A stretch of 64,000 nucleotides of DNA from Paramicrobacterium humi (lineage in GTDB: Bacteria; Actinomycetota; Actinomycetes; Actinomycetales; Microbacteriaceae). This document shows positions 55,348 through 62,960 of this stretch, in pieces (the first letter of the stretch is position 1; the number at the start of each line of letters is the position of its first letter). The translations under genes and the position numbers were made by a program. The notes below the pieces were generated by a model, which was not told the DNA's origin, ran no database searches, and saw only the letters and a list, made by a program, of their open reading frames with translations. The stretch is taken from positions 124,001-188,000 of the forward strand of contig NZ_FNRY01000001.1 of assembly GCF_900105715.1 (NCBI RefSeq), read 5' to 3'.

Positions 55348-55578
55348 ATGGTCACGCTCTCGCCCTCGCTCTCAGCTTTCCTGCGCGGCATGGAGTATCC
55401 ATGCGACCGCGACGATCTCCTCCGCCAGGCCGCACGAGAGGGACTGCCACTTCGCGACAGCGACATGCTTTCCTCCCTCGACGACAGAACCTACTCGAGT
55501 CGACGTGACATCACCCGAGCCTTCCGACGCCCCCAACTCCCGCTCAGCCAGGAGGAGAGGCTTGTCGCGGTCTCGTGA
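55348..55578 (+). CDS. DUF2795 small protein under CIRCE control
   Basis: 76 residues: LSPSLSAFLRGMEYPCDRDD, LLRQAAREGLPLRDSDMLSSL, then a basic middle with RRDITRAFRR. The first two thirds match the DUF2795 fold, a small helical domain common in actinobacteria and sometimes linked to stress. ATG 55348 is chosen because AGAAAGGA lies 6 bases before it; ATG two codons upstream is too close to that site. A CIRCE element governs its promoter, so it is predicted to be heat-induced. Confidence 0.8.
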   Translation: MVTLSPSLSAFLRGMEYPCDRDDLLRQAAREGLPLRDSDMLSSLDDRTYSSRRDITRAFRRPQLPLSQEERLVAVS

Positions 55579-55605
55579 GACCGTCCGCGGCGGCGACCAC
55601 GACGG

Positions 55606-56418
55606 TCAGAGCCGCTGATACTTACCTCTCAGCGCGAGGAACACCCCGTACGCGACGAGCCCGACGCCGATGACGGCGACGGCAAGCGGACCTAACTTGG
55701 CCTCACGCAACGCTTGGAGCGCGCCATCGAGACCGCCGGCGGCGTCCGGATCGACCTTCACGGCGGCGACGACAAGCAGGACGCCCACATCGAGAAGCGC
55801 GATCCCCTTCGCGAGATAGCCGACCAGACCGAGCGTCGCAACGGTCCGACCGACAGCCCCGTGCGGCAGATTCATCTGCTTACGGAATCCTCGACGTACG
55901 CCGATGACGCCGAAGCCGATTCCGATACCGACGATCGCGAGTCCCACCGCGCCGAGCATGAGCGGTCCGCCGGGAAGCACGAGTACTCCGCGGCTTGCCG
56001 ATTCCGCTGTCGTCTCACCGTCCGATCGCGAACCGATCGCCACCGAGGCCGCGAGCACGCCGAGCGAGGCGTACACGATCGAGCGAATCCACGAGCCGAA
56101 CCGGCGCCCCCATTTCTTCGCAGCGCTGACCGCGTCACCGCCGCCGTACTTCAGGATGCCGTCGAACGCGTACCAGACGGCAAGTCCCCACAACGCGATA
56201 GCGATGACCCACAGCGCGATGAATCCGAGCGGCGCGCTGACGATGACCTTCAACGCCCCGGACTGATCGCTCGATGCGCTGCCGCCGAACGCGACGACGA
56301 GGGCGATGACGCCCGTCAGTCCGTGCACAAAACCGTTGGCCACGAACCCGACTCGGGCGAGGACGCGCACGAAGGGACTCCGTGTGACATCCTCGGCGGC
56401 GTCTTCAGGCGGTGCCAT
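55606..56418 (-). CDS. DUF1206 membrane protein
   Basis: 270 residues with six predicted spans in three similar pairs, as in DUF1206: VLARVGFVANGFVHGLTGVI, RSIVYASLGVLAASVAIG, LGLVGYLAKGIALLDVGVLL. The function is unknown. ATG 56418 starts after a short charged tail (APPEDAAEDVTRSPF). It is convergent with the DUF2795 gene. Confidence 0.9.
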   Translation of the reverse strand: MAPPEDAAEDVTRSPFVRVLARVGFVANGFVHGLTGVIALVVAFGGSASSDQSGALKVIVSAPLGFIALWVIAIALWGLAVWYAFDGILKYGGGDAVSAAKKWGRRFGSWIRSIVYASLGVLAASVAIGSRSDGETTAESASRGVLVLPGGPLMLGAVGLAIVGIGIGFGVIGVRRGFRKQMNLPHGAVGRTVATLGLVGYLAKGIALLDVGVLLVVAAVKVDPDAAGGLDGALQALREAKLGPLAVAVIGVGLVAYGVFLALRGKYQRL

Positions 56419-56569
56419 GCCGCGACTCCGCCTTCGTGATCGTCGACTCGTTCATGACTGAATCATCGCAGAGTCCGCCCCGATCGCGGTCGGCCAGACC
56501 CGGGGTCGCGCTCGGGGACCGAATCGTGTAGTTCGCGGTGATCCAGCGGGTACGCGGGCCTGCTCACGA

Positions 56570-56575
56570 TAGATT
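56570..56575 (+). promoter_or_regulatory. -10 box before the first O-antigen-ligase-type gene
   Basis: TAGATT ends 6 bases before ATG 56582. GGAG lies inside the spacer but is too close to act as a normal ribosome site, so a leaderless start is likely. Confidence 0.5.
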
Positions 56576-56581
56576 GGAGCA

Positions 56582-57919
56582 ATGAGCTCGCCCGCCGTCG
56601 CCCCTCCCGCGGCTCTGTCCACGAGGCGCCGACTTCAAGCCGCCCTCGGCACGCTCGCGTTGTTCGTCACGTTCGGCGGCGACGGGGTGCGGAACCTCAT
56701 CGGCTGGCCGGCATACGTCGTGCTCGTCTCGCTCATCGCGCTGGCAAGCCTCGGTGTGCTCCTCGTCTCACGACCGCGAGTGAAGCTTCGGCAACTGCCC
56801 CTCTCGCTGATCGCCTACCTCGCGCTCGCACTGATTTCGGTCACGTGGTCCCATTACCCGGGAGCCACCATGCTGACGTACCTCGGAATGGCGATGTGCA
56901 CAGTCGCGGGCGTATACCTGGCGCTCATGTTCACATGGCAGCAAGTGCTCACGCGCATCGCCAACGCTCTGAAATGGGTGGTCGGGCTCTCGCTCGCGTT
57001 CGAACTCTTCGTGTCATTGTTCATCCGCCACATGGTGCTTCCCCTCTCCGGGGCGGTCTACGTCGGCGACAAGCCCCCGCTCCTCGCATACTGGTCACGC
57101 AACCTTCTGTTTGACGGCGGCAAGATCCAAGGCATCCTGGGCAACTCGAACCTGCTCGCGATCTGCGCACTACTCGCGCTCCTCGTCGTCGGCATCCAGC
57201 TCGCCGCTGGAACCGTGCGCAGAGGCTGGGGCTGGTTCTGGGTCGTCCTGTCGGCTGCGGCTTTCGTGCTCACTCGCTCGAGCACGATGATCGTCGCCGC
57301 CGTGGCCGTGATCGTCGCCGTGGCGGCGGTCGTGATCGCGAGGCACACGGCGGGACGCGGACGTATCGCCCTGTACGCGGCACTCGCCGCCATTGCCGCC
57401 GCGTGCGTCAGCGTCGCGATCGTCTTCTCCGATCGACTGCTCGACCTGTTCGGCAAGAGCGAGGATCTCACCGGCCGAACCGAGTTCTGGCAGCGAGTGA
57501 TTCACCGCGCCTCGGAACGCCCGTGGTTCGGATGGGGCTACTCGAGTCCGTGGGTTCCGGGTCAGCTACCCCTTGACGAGCCTCTAGTTCGCCACCACGT
57601 CGAGCAGCTTCATGCCCACAACGCGTGGCTCGATGTGTGGCTCCAACTCGGGATCCTCGGTTTGATCATCTTCGGAGCGCTCATCCTCTCGCTGCTCTGG
57701 CGTTCCTGGTTCTGCGCGGTCGATCGCCCGCGCTTTGACCTGCGCGAAGACCGCCCCTACTCCCCCATCGCCCTGCTCCCGCTCCTCACGGTCGTCGTGC
57801 TCGTCGTGCAGAGCGTCGCTGAGAGCCGCATCCTGATCGAGTCGGGCTGGGTCCTCATCGTGCTGTTCGCGCTCAAGACCAAACAGCACCGCGTGATCAT
57901 GGGAGACACCGCGTCGTGA
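56582..57919 (+). CDS. O-antigen ligase/polymerase family membrane protein (first of two)
   Basis: 445 residues, 10-12 spans. Wzy/WaaL features: the segment GGKIQGILGNSNLLAICALL in the middle, a periplasmic loop with DLTGRTEFWQRVI, GWGYSSPW, and the RHHVEQLHAHNAWLDVWLQL motif with its His residues. It would join or polymerise lipid-linked surface glycans outside the membrane. Its TGA overlaps the GTG of a paralogue. It starts the surface-polymer region. Confidence 0.85.
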   Translation: MSSPAVAPPAALSTRRRLQAALGTLALFVTFGGDGVRNLIGWPAYVVLVSLIALASLGVLLVSRPRVKLRQLPLSLIAYLALALISVTWSHYPGATMLTYLGMAMCTVAGVYLALMFTWQQVLTRIANALKWVVGLSLAFELFVSLFIRHMVLPLSGAVYVGDKPPLLAYWSRNLLFDGGKIQGILGNSNLLAICALLALLVVGIQLAAGTVRRGWGWFWVVLSAAAFVLTRSSTMIVAAVAVIVAVAAVVIARHTAGRGRIALYAALAAIAAACVSVAIVFSDRLLDLFGKSEDLTGRTEFWQRVIHRASERPWFGWGYSSPWVPGQLPLDEPLVRHHVEQLHAHNAWLDVWLQLGILGLIIFGALILSLLWRSWFCAVDRPRFDLREDRPYSPIALLPLLTVVVLVVQSVAESRILIESGWVLIVLFALKTKQHRVIMGDTAS

Positions 57920-59250
57920 AGCCCGCCAACGGTCGAGGCAGTCGGGTTCCGCCGCCGCTCAGCAGCTTGCTGGGCTCCGCTCCGTTCGCCCAGGCCTTCA
58001 CGGTGTGCGCGATCGCGGCGGCGTTCATGGTGCCGCTGCTGCGCAACTTGATGGGCTGGCCGGGGGTCGTCGGCGTGCTCTGCACGCTGCTGGCACTCGC
58101 CGTCGTGGTTCTGATCGGTCGCCGACACTACATCGAGTGGAGCGGCTGGTGGCCGCTTTCAATCTTCGCTTTCGTCGTCTGGTGCGCCATCAGCACGCTG
58201 TGGAGCGACTACACGGGCTTCGGACTTGTCGGCGTCGGCTATCAGGTCATCGTCTTCATACTCGCCATGACCATCGCGCTCAGCCGCGACATGATCCAGA
58301 TCGTGCGGGCGACTGGCGGAGTTCTGCGCGCGCTGCTGTCGCTCTCACTCGTGCTCGAGATGCTGAGCGGAATCTTCTTCGACATCCCGTTCCCCTTCCT
58401 CAGCATCGAGGGAAATATCGCCGAGGGCGGCCCGATCCAAGGCATCTTCGTCACCCGCAACCTGCTGGGATTGGTGTCCGTGATCGCACTGATCACGTTC
58501 GTCATCGAATGGCGCACTCGCTCGGTGGACCGACCTGTCGCCGTGTTCTCGATGAGCCTCGCCGTACTGTGCCTCCTTCTCTCGCAATCGCCCGTGAACC
58601 AGTTACTCACCCTGGTGGTGCTCGTGGCCACGCTTGCTCTGGTCTGGCTGCGAAAGTCTCCTCCGGAGCGCCGCTCATTGATCCAGGCCGGGCTGCTCGC
58701 CGTCGGCATGGTGGGAGTGATCGCGATCTACATCGTCCGCACGCGCATCATCGACTGGCTGAACGCCGGCAGCGAATTCGGTGTTCGCTACCGACTCTGG
58801 CGCGCGGCCTGGGACTTCGTGAAGGACAACTCGATCGAAGGCTGGGGTTGGCTTGGCGCTTGGCGGGGTGACGTCTTCCCCTACCTCGGCATCAACATCC
58901 AGGTTGCGCGGCACCACTCCTCCGCGCTCAACGCCTACCTCGACGTTTACCTGCAGGTCGGACTGGTCGGCATCTTCCTGTTCCTCGTGCTCTGCGTCTT
59001 CGCGTTCCTCCGCTCCTGGACGCTTGCATCGAACCGCCGCAGCGTCGTCTACGCGTGGCCCGCGCTCGTGCTGGTCACCTTGCTCGCCGGCTCGGCCGCC
59101 GAAAGCTACATTCTCACCGGCGTGGGGTGGATGCTGCTGGTCATCTGTGCTGCGAAAGCGTCGCAGCACATGAGCTGGCGCGAGCGAATTCGCGGCAGTC
59201 GTTCGACAGGGCCCAGGGCTCCAGAGAACCACACCGACCGAATGTCGTAA
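57916..59250 (+). CDS. O-antigen ligase/polymerase family membrane protein (second of two)
   Basis: 444 residues, 10-12 spans, same architecture as the preceding gene: EGGPIQGIFVTRNLLGLVSV, FGVRYRLWRAAWDF, GWGWLGAW and VARHHSSALNAYLDVYLQVG. The pair clearly arose by duplication and has diverged widely. The GTG at 57916 lies in GTGA with the first gene's stop. It ends 4 bp before the convergent exporter ATPase gene. Confidence 0.85.
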   Translation: MKPANGRGSRVPPPLSSLLGSAPFAQAFTVCAIAAAFMVPLLRNLMGWPGVVGVLCTLLALAVVVLIGRRHYIEWSGWWPLSIFAFVVWCAISTLWSDYTGFGLVGVGYQVIVFILAMTIALSRDMIQIVRATGGVLRALLSLSLVLEMLSGIFFDIPFPFLSIEGNIAEGGPIQGIFVTRNLLGLVSVIALITFVIEWRTRSVDRPVAVFSMSLAVLCLLLSQSPVNQLLTLVVLVATLALVWLRKSPPERRSLIQAGLLAVGMVGVIAIYIVRTRIIDWLNAGSEFGVRYRLWRAAWDFVKDNSIEGWGWLGAWRGDVFPYLGINIQVARHHSSALNAYLDVYLQVGLVGIFLFLVLCVFAFLRSWTLASNRRSVVYAWPALVLVTLLAGSAAESYILTGVGWMLLVICAAKASQHMSWRERIRGSRSTGPRAPENHTDRMS

Positions 59251-59254
59251 GAGC

Positions 59255-59992
59255 CTACTTGTTCTTCTCTTTGTGAACTTCAAGAGCCTCGTCTATTGGC
59301 CCATCGAAGATCATCTTGCCCTTGCGCAGGACAATGCCGCGCTGGCAAAGCTCTTTGACCGTACCGGCGGAGTGGCTGACGACGACCATCGTTTTTCCTT
59401 GCTTGCTTAACGACTCGATCTTCTGAGTGCACTTTTCGCGAAAGGGTGCATCGCCGACGGAAAGAACCTCATCGACAAGAAGGATGTCAAGCTCCGTGTG
59501 AATGGCGACCGAGAACGCGAGCCGCATGAACATCCCCGACGAGTAGTGCTTTACTTCCTGATCGATGAACTCCCTAATACCGGAGAACTCTACGATGTCT
59601 TCAAAACGCTCGTCGGTCTCCTTCTCGGTCATTCCGAGAATTGCGCCGTTGAGGTAGACATTTTCTCGACCTGATAGATCAGGGTGAAAGCCTGCGCCGA
59701 CTTCGATGAGGCCCGCTAGGCGTCCCCGCACAAGCACTCGCCCTGCGTTCGGTTCCAGGACACCCGAGATGAGTTTGAGCATCGTCGATTTACCAGAACC
59801 ATTGTGCCCAAGGAGAGCAACGGACTCGCCTTCGTTAACCGTAAAGCTGATGTCGTCCAAGGCTTGGAACGGAGTGGATCCGACCTTACGGCCGCGGATC
59901 TTACCCACTACAGCTTCCTTCATCGAGTGGCTGTGCCGAATCAGAAACGTCTTGCGCACGTTCTCGACAATGATGCTAGGGCGACTCGACAT
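59255..59992 (-). CDS. Surface-polymer ABC exporter ATPase (Wzt/TagH type)
   Basis: 245 residues. Walker A ALLGHNGSGKSTMLKLISG, the group-specific LAGLIEVGAGFHPDLSGREN, signature KHYSSGMFMRLAFSVAI, Walker B DILLVDEVLSVGD. The N-terminal VRKTFLIRHSHSMKEAVVG marks polysaccharide/teichoic-acid exporters. There is no C-terminal carbohydrate-binding domain. ATG 59992 follows the permease stop directly; an ATG 48 bases earlier overlaps it and is less likely. GC content is visibly lower than in flanking genes. Confidence 0.92.
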   Translation of the reverse strand: MSSRPSIIVENVRKTFLIRHSHSMKEAVVGKIRGRKVGSTPFQALDDISFTVNEGESVALLGHNGSGKSTMLKLISGVLEPNAGRVLVRGRLAGLIEVGAGFHPDLSGRENVYLNGAILGMTEKETDERFEDIVEFSGIREFIDQEVKHYSSGMFMRLAFSVAIHTELDILLVDEVLSVGDAPFREKCTQKIESLSKQGKTMVVVSHSAGTVKELCQRGIVLRKGKMIFDGPIDEALEVHKEKNK

Positions 59993-59996
59993 GTGC

Positions 59997-61007
59997 TCAG
60001 AGGTCCTGGGCGAAGTTGCGCTCGAAGCGACGGAAGACATATTGACCTATCAAGATGACGAATATTGCAGCAAGGTATGCCGCGGCGACATACACAGCGA
60101 GGTGGGGAGGGGTTTGCAGCTCACCGTTCGAAGTTGGAAGCCAGAACCCGAAATGGAACAATTCAACACCGGCGGTGAGTGGATTGCACATATATATGTG
60201 GAATAGCCATGCCGGTGCTTTGTCAGCGAGCATTGTCCATGAATAAAGGACAGGCGCCGTCCAGGTGGCGAAGGTTCGAATAATTTCGACGAAGTTCTGA
60301 GCGTCGCGGAAGGCCACGTTCAATGCTCCAAAGAACAGACCCAGGCCGGTAGAAAAGAGCAAGATCAGGAGCATCCCGCCAAGGATCGCGACGATACCCA
60401 AAAAAGAGGGAACCCAGCCCGTCAATAGGCATACGGCAAGGAGAATGGCGACCTGAGGTAAGAAGTGAACAAAGGCGACAATGACAGTAGCCACTGGAAA
60501 TAGCTCGCGTGGCAAATAAATCTTCTTGACCAGCGCCTTGTTATTGACAATGGATGTCGTCGCGTTGCTAAACGACTCGTTGAAGAGATTGACGACAACG
60601 ATTCCCGCGAACAAATAGACAGGGAAGTTGTCGATGCCTCGATGGAGATTGAAAATGAATCCCATCACGACGTAGTAAACGGCGAATTGTGCGGCCGGCT
60701 TCACATAGGACCAGAGCCAACCGAAGACCGAGTTGCGATACCGCGTCGAAACATCCTTCTTTACGAGTACCTTGAGTAGGTATCGCCGCGTGAAAATGTC
60801 GAGGACGCCGTGTCCACGGCCAGGGGTTCGGAATTCGCTCAGATCAGCGGTAGTCAATACGTCTGCCAATTTTGTTTGTTTGGGTGCGGCCCTTTGGCCA
60901 ACTCGAATAATAGCGCCGCTCACCTGCAAGCTCACCCATTGCAGGTTACTAGCAGGCAGCGAACCTGGGCGAGCACTAGGCTCGAGTTGGCCAACCTCTT
61001 CTGTCAT
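59997..61007 (-). CDS. Surface-polymer ABC exporter permease (Wzm/TagG type)
   Basis: Up to 336 residues with six spans. The core SEFRTPGRGHGVLDIFTRRY, VSTRYRNSVFGWLWSYVKPA and the C-terminal MCNPLTAGVELFHFGFW are typical. It forms the channel for an undecaprenyl-linked polymer together with the ATPase. ATG 61007 gives about 45 extra N-terminal residues, lies only 27 bp from the divergent glycosyltransferase gene, and covers a 13-bp inverted repeat; the real start may be TTG 60857 or an internal GTG. GC content is low (29 of 60 bases at 60481-60540). Confidence 0.88.
   Translation of the reverse strand: MTEEVGQLEPSARPGSLPASNLQWVSLQVSGAIIRVGQRAAPKQTKLADVLTTADLSEFRTPGRGHGVLDIFTRRYLLKVLVKKDVSTRYRNSVFGWLWSYVKPAAQFAVYYVVMGFIFNLHRGIDNFPVYLFAGIVVVNLFNESFSNATTSIVNNKALVKKIYLPRELFPVATVIVAFVHFLPQVAILLAVCLLTGWVPSFLGIVAILGGMLLILLFSTGLGLFFGALNVAFRDAQNFVEIIRTFATWTAPVLYSWTMLADKAPAWLFHIYMCNPLTAGVELFHFGFWLPTSNGELQTPPHLAVYVAAAYLAAIFVILIGQYVFRRFERNFAQDL
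60894..60994. repeat. Perfect 13-bp inverted repeat between divergent surface-polymer genes
   Basis: TTGGCCAACTCGA (60894-60906) and TCGAGTTGGCCAA (60982-60994) flank 75 bp. They sit where divergent promoters for the permease and GlfT2-like genes must lie. Within the span, TAGGCT (60978-60983) could be a -10 box for the rightward gene. It looks like a paired regulator site. Confidence 0.6.
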
Positions 61008-61034
61008 GTGATTCTAAGGAGCACTCTTTCGCGC

Positions 61035-62942
61035 ATGTGGACGACCATTCAGAATGTCGTGTTCCCCCTCGATCGCGATCCGGATGTTCTGCCTCTCTAT
61101 GCAGACCCCGAGACGTGGACGTCGATTGGCTCCGAGACCTTCAAAGTAAGCGCACACGCTCATGTCGAGAACATTCTGTCGCGCAGCAGTTTGAGAGTGA
61201 CCTCAGGTCGAAGGATTTCGTTTGCAAGCTACTTCAACGCGTTTCCGGCCTCATACTGGCAACATTGGACAAACCTCAAGCGCATTCGGCTCGAACTGTC
61301 GACGACCGGCAATGGAACGATCCTCGTTTACCGTTCGAACTCCCAGGGTGCGCAACAGCGCGTGGAATCCCGGCGCGTCGAGGGAACCGCGACGAGTGAA
61401 TTCGTCCTTCCGCTGAAATCCTTCGGCGACGGAGGCTGGTACTGGTTCGAACTCGAAGCTGATGTCGACGGGCTGGTCCTCAAACAGGGCAAGTGGACGA
61501 CCGATGCCAAGCAGAAGCGCGAAGGAAAGGTCTCACTCGGGACGACGACGCTAAACAAGCCTGACTACTGCGTGGCGACCCTTGGTGCGATAGCCGAGAG
61601 TCCCGAGGTGGTGGATGCGATAGACCGCATATTCATCATCGACCAGGGAACCCAGAAGGTCGCGGATGAAGACGGCTTCACCGACGTCGCCGACGCTCTC
61701 GGCGACAAGCTCGAGGTCATCTCGCAAAGCAATCTGGGCGGGTCCGGCGGCTTCGCACGTTCTATGGCTGAAACCCTCAAGCGTCCCGAGAGCGATTTTC
61801 TGGTCCTGCTCGACGACGACGTGAAGATCGAGCCGGAGAGCATTCTTCGAGCGCTCGCGTTCGCTCGGCACAGCAAGCGCTCAGCTATCGTCGGCGGGCA
61901 CATGTTCGATCTCCTCAACCGGCCGGTGCTGCATGCATTCGCGGAGATCGTCGACGAGAAGCCATTCATCTGGCGGCCGCAGTACAGAGAGCAGTTTCCG
62001 CACGACTTCCGAGTGACGAACCTTCGTCAAACGCGCTGGATGCACACCCGAATGGACGCGGACTACAACGGGTGGTGGTTCTGCCTCATTCCCAAGGACG
62101 TCATTGAGACAATCGGCCTCTCACTCCCCGCGTTCATCAAATGGGACGATGCGGAATATAGCCTGCGCGCCCGCGCCAACGGCTACCCCACCGTCTCACT
62201 GCCGGGCGTCGCCCTTTGGCACGTCTCGTGGCTCGACAAGGACGATTCCATCGACTGGCAGGCATACTTCCACGCGCGCAATAGGGTCGTTACCGCCCTT
62301 CTGCACTCCCGTTTCCGCAACGGAGGACTCTTGGTTCGCGACAGTTGGCGCCTTGATCTCAAGCACCTGCTATCGATGCAGTACTACGCTGTCACGCTTC
62401 GGCACATGGCGCTGCGCGATGTGCTCCGCGGACCCGAGCACATGCACCGCACACTGCCAACCCAACTCGGCGTGCTTCGCGATGCTGCTCGTTCTTTTCG
62501 GGAGATGAACGTCCTCAGGACCGACGAGGAGATACCCCCGACGAATCGCGGCAAACAGGTGTTTCCGGTTGCATCACCATTCGAAGGCGGCGGTGGCCCA
62601 CACGGCGCGCGTCTTGCCGTCTTCACGGCCAAGATGACAGTCCGTCACTGGCTTACGAAGCCCAGCAGCGCCAACGTCTCCCGCCCTGAGGTCGAGCTCG
62701 CTAAGCGCGATGCGACGTGGTTCCGCACACCCTACTACGACAGCGCACTTGTCTCCACGGCAGACGGGTCCGGCAAGTCCTGGTACCAGCGAGACCGCGC
62801 GACATTCCGTTACCTCCTGCGGGAGAGCATCGTTTTGCACCGCAGACTGCGCCGAGATTGGCCGGCACTAGCTGCTCAGTACAGGCAAGAGATGCCTGAG
62901 CTGACAAGGCCAGACGTGTGGCAGGACACATTCACGAAGTAA
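61035..62942 (+). CDS. GlfT2-like galactofuranosyltransferase
   Basis: 635 residues, close to the 637 of mycobacterial GlfT2. An N-terminal beta-sandwich region (about 160 residues) precedes a GT2-type GT-A domain with SNLGGSGGFARSM, the metal site LVLLDDDVKIEP, YNGWWFCLIPKD, the acceptor motif IKWDDAEYSLRARANGYPTV and WHVSWLDKDDSIDWQAYFHARNR. A C-terminal helical domain follows. It should build a galactofuranose chain on a lipid carrier in the cytoplasm. ATG 61035 follows AAGGAGCACTCTTTCGCGC. It is divergent from the exporter permease gene. Confidence 0.9.
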   Translation: MWTTIQNVVFPLDRDPDVLPLYADPETWTSIGSETFKVSAHAHVENILSRSSLRVTSGRRISFASYFNAFPASYWQHWTNLKRIRLELSTTGNGTILVYRSNSQGAQQRVESRRVEGTATSEFVLPLKSFGDGGWYWFELEADVDGLVLKQGKWTTDAKQKREGKVSLGTTTLNKPDYCVATLGAIAESPEVVDAIDRIFIIDQGTQKVADEDGFTDVADALGDKLEVISQSNLGGSGGFARSMAETLKRPESDFLVLLDDDVKIEPESILRALAFARHSKRSAIVGGHMFDLLNRPVLHAFAEIVDEKPFIWRPQYREQFPHDFRVTNLRQTRWMHTRMDADYNGWWFCLIPKDVIETIGLSLPAFIKWDDAEYSLRARANGYPTVSLPGVALWHVSWLDKDDSIDWQAYFHARNRVVTALLHSRFRNGGLLVRDSWRLDLKHLLSMQYYAVTLRHMALRDVLRGPEHMHRTLPTQLGVLRDAARSFREMNVLRTDEEIPPTNRGKQVFPVASPFEGGGGPHGARLAVFTAKMTVRHWLTKPSSANVSRPEVELAKRDATWFRTPYYDSALVSTADGSGKSWYQRDRATFRYLLRESIVLHRRLRRDWPALAAQYRQEMPELTRPDVWQDTFTK

Positions 62943-62960
62943 GAACCGTGGAGGGCGAAA

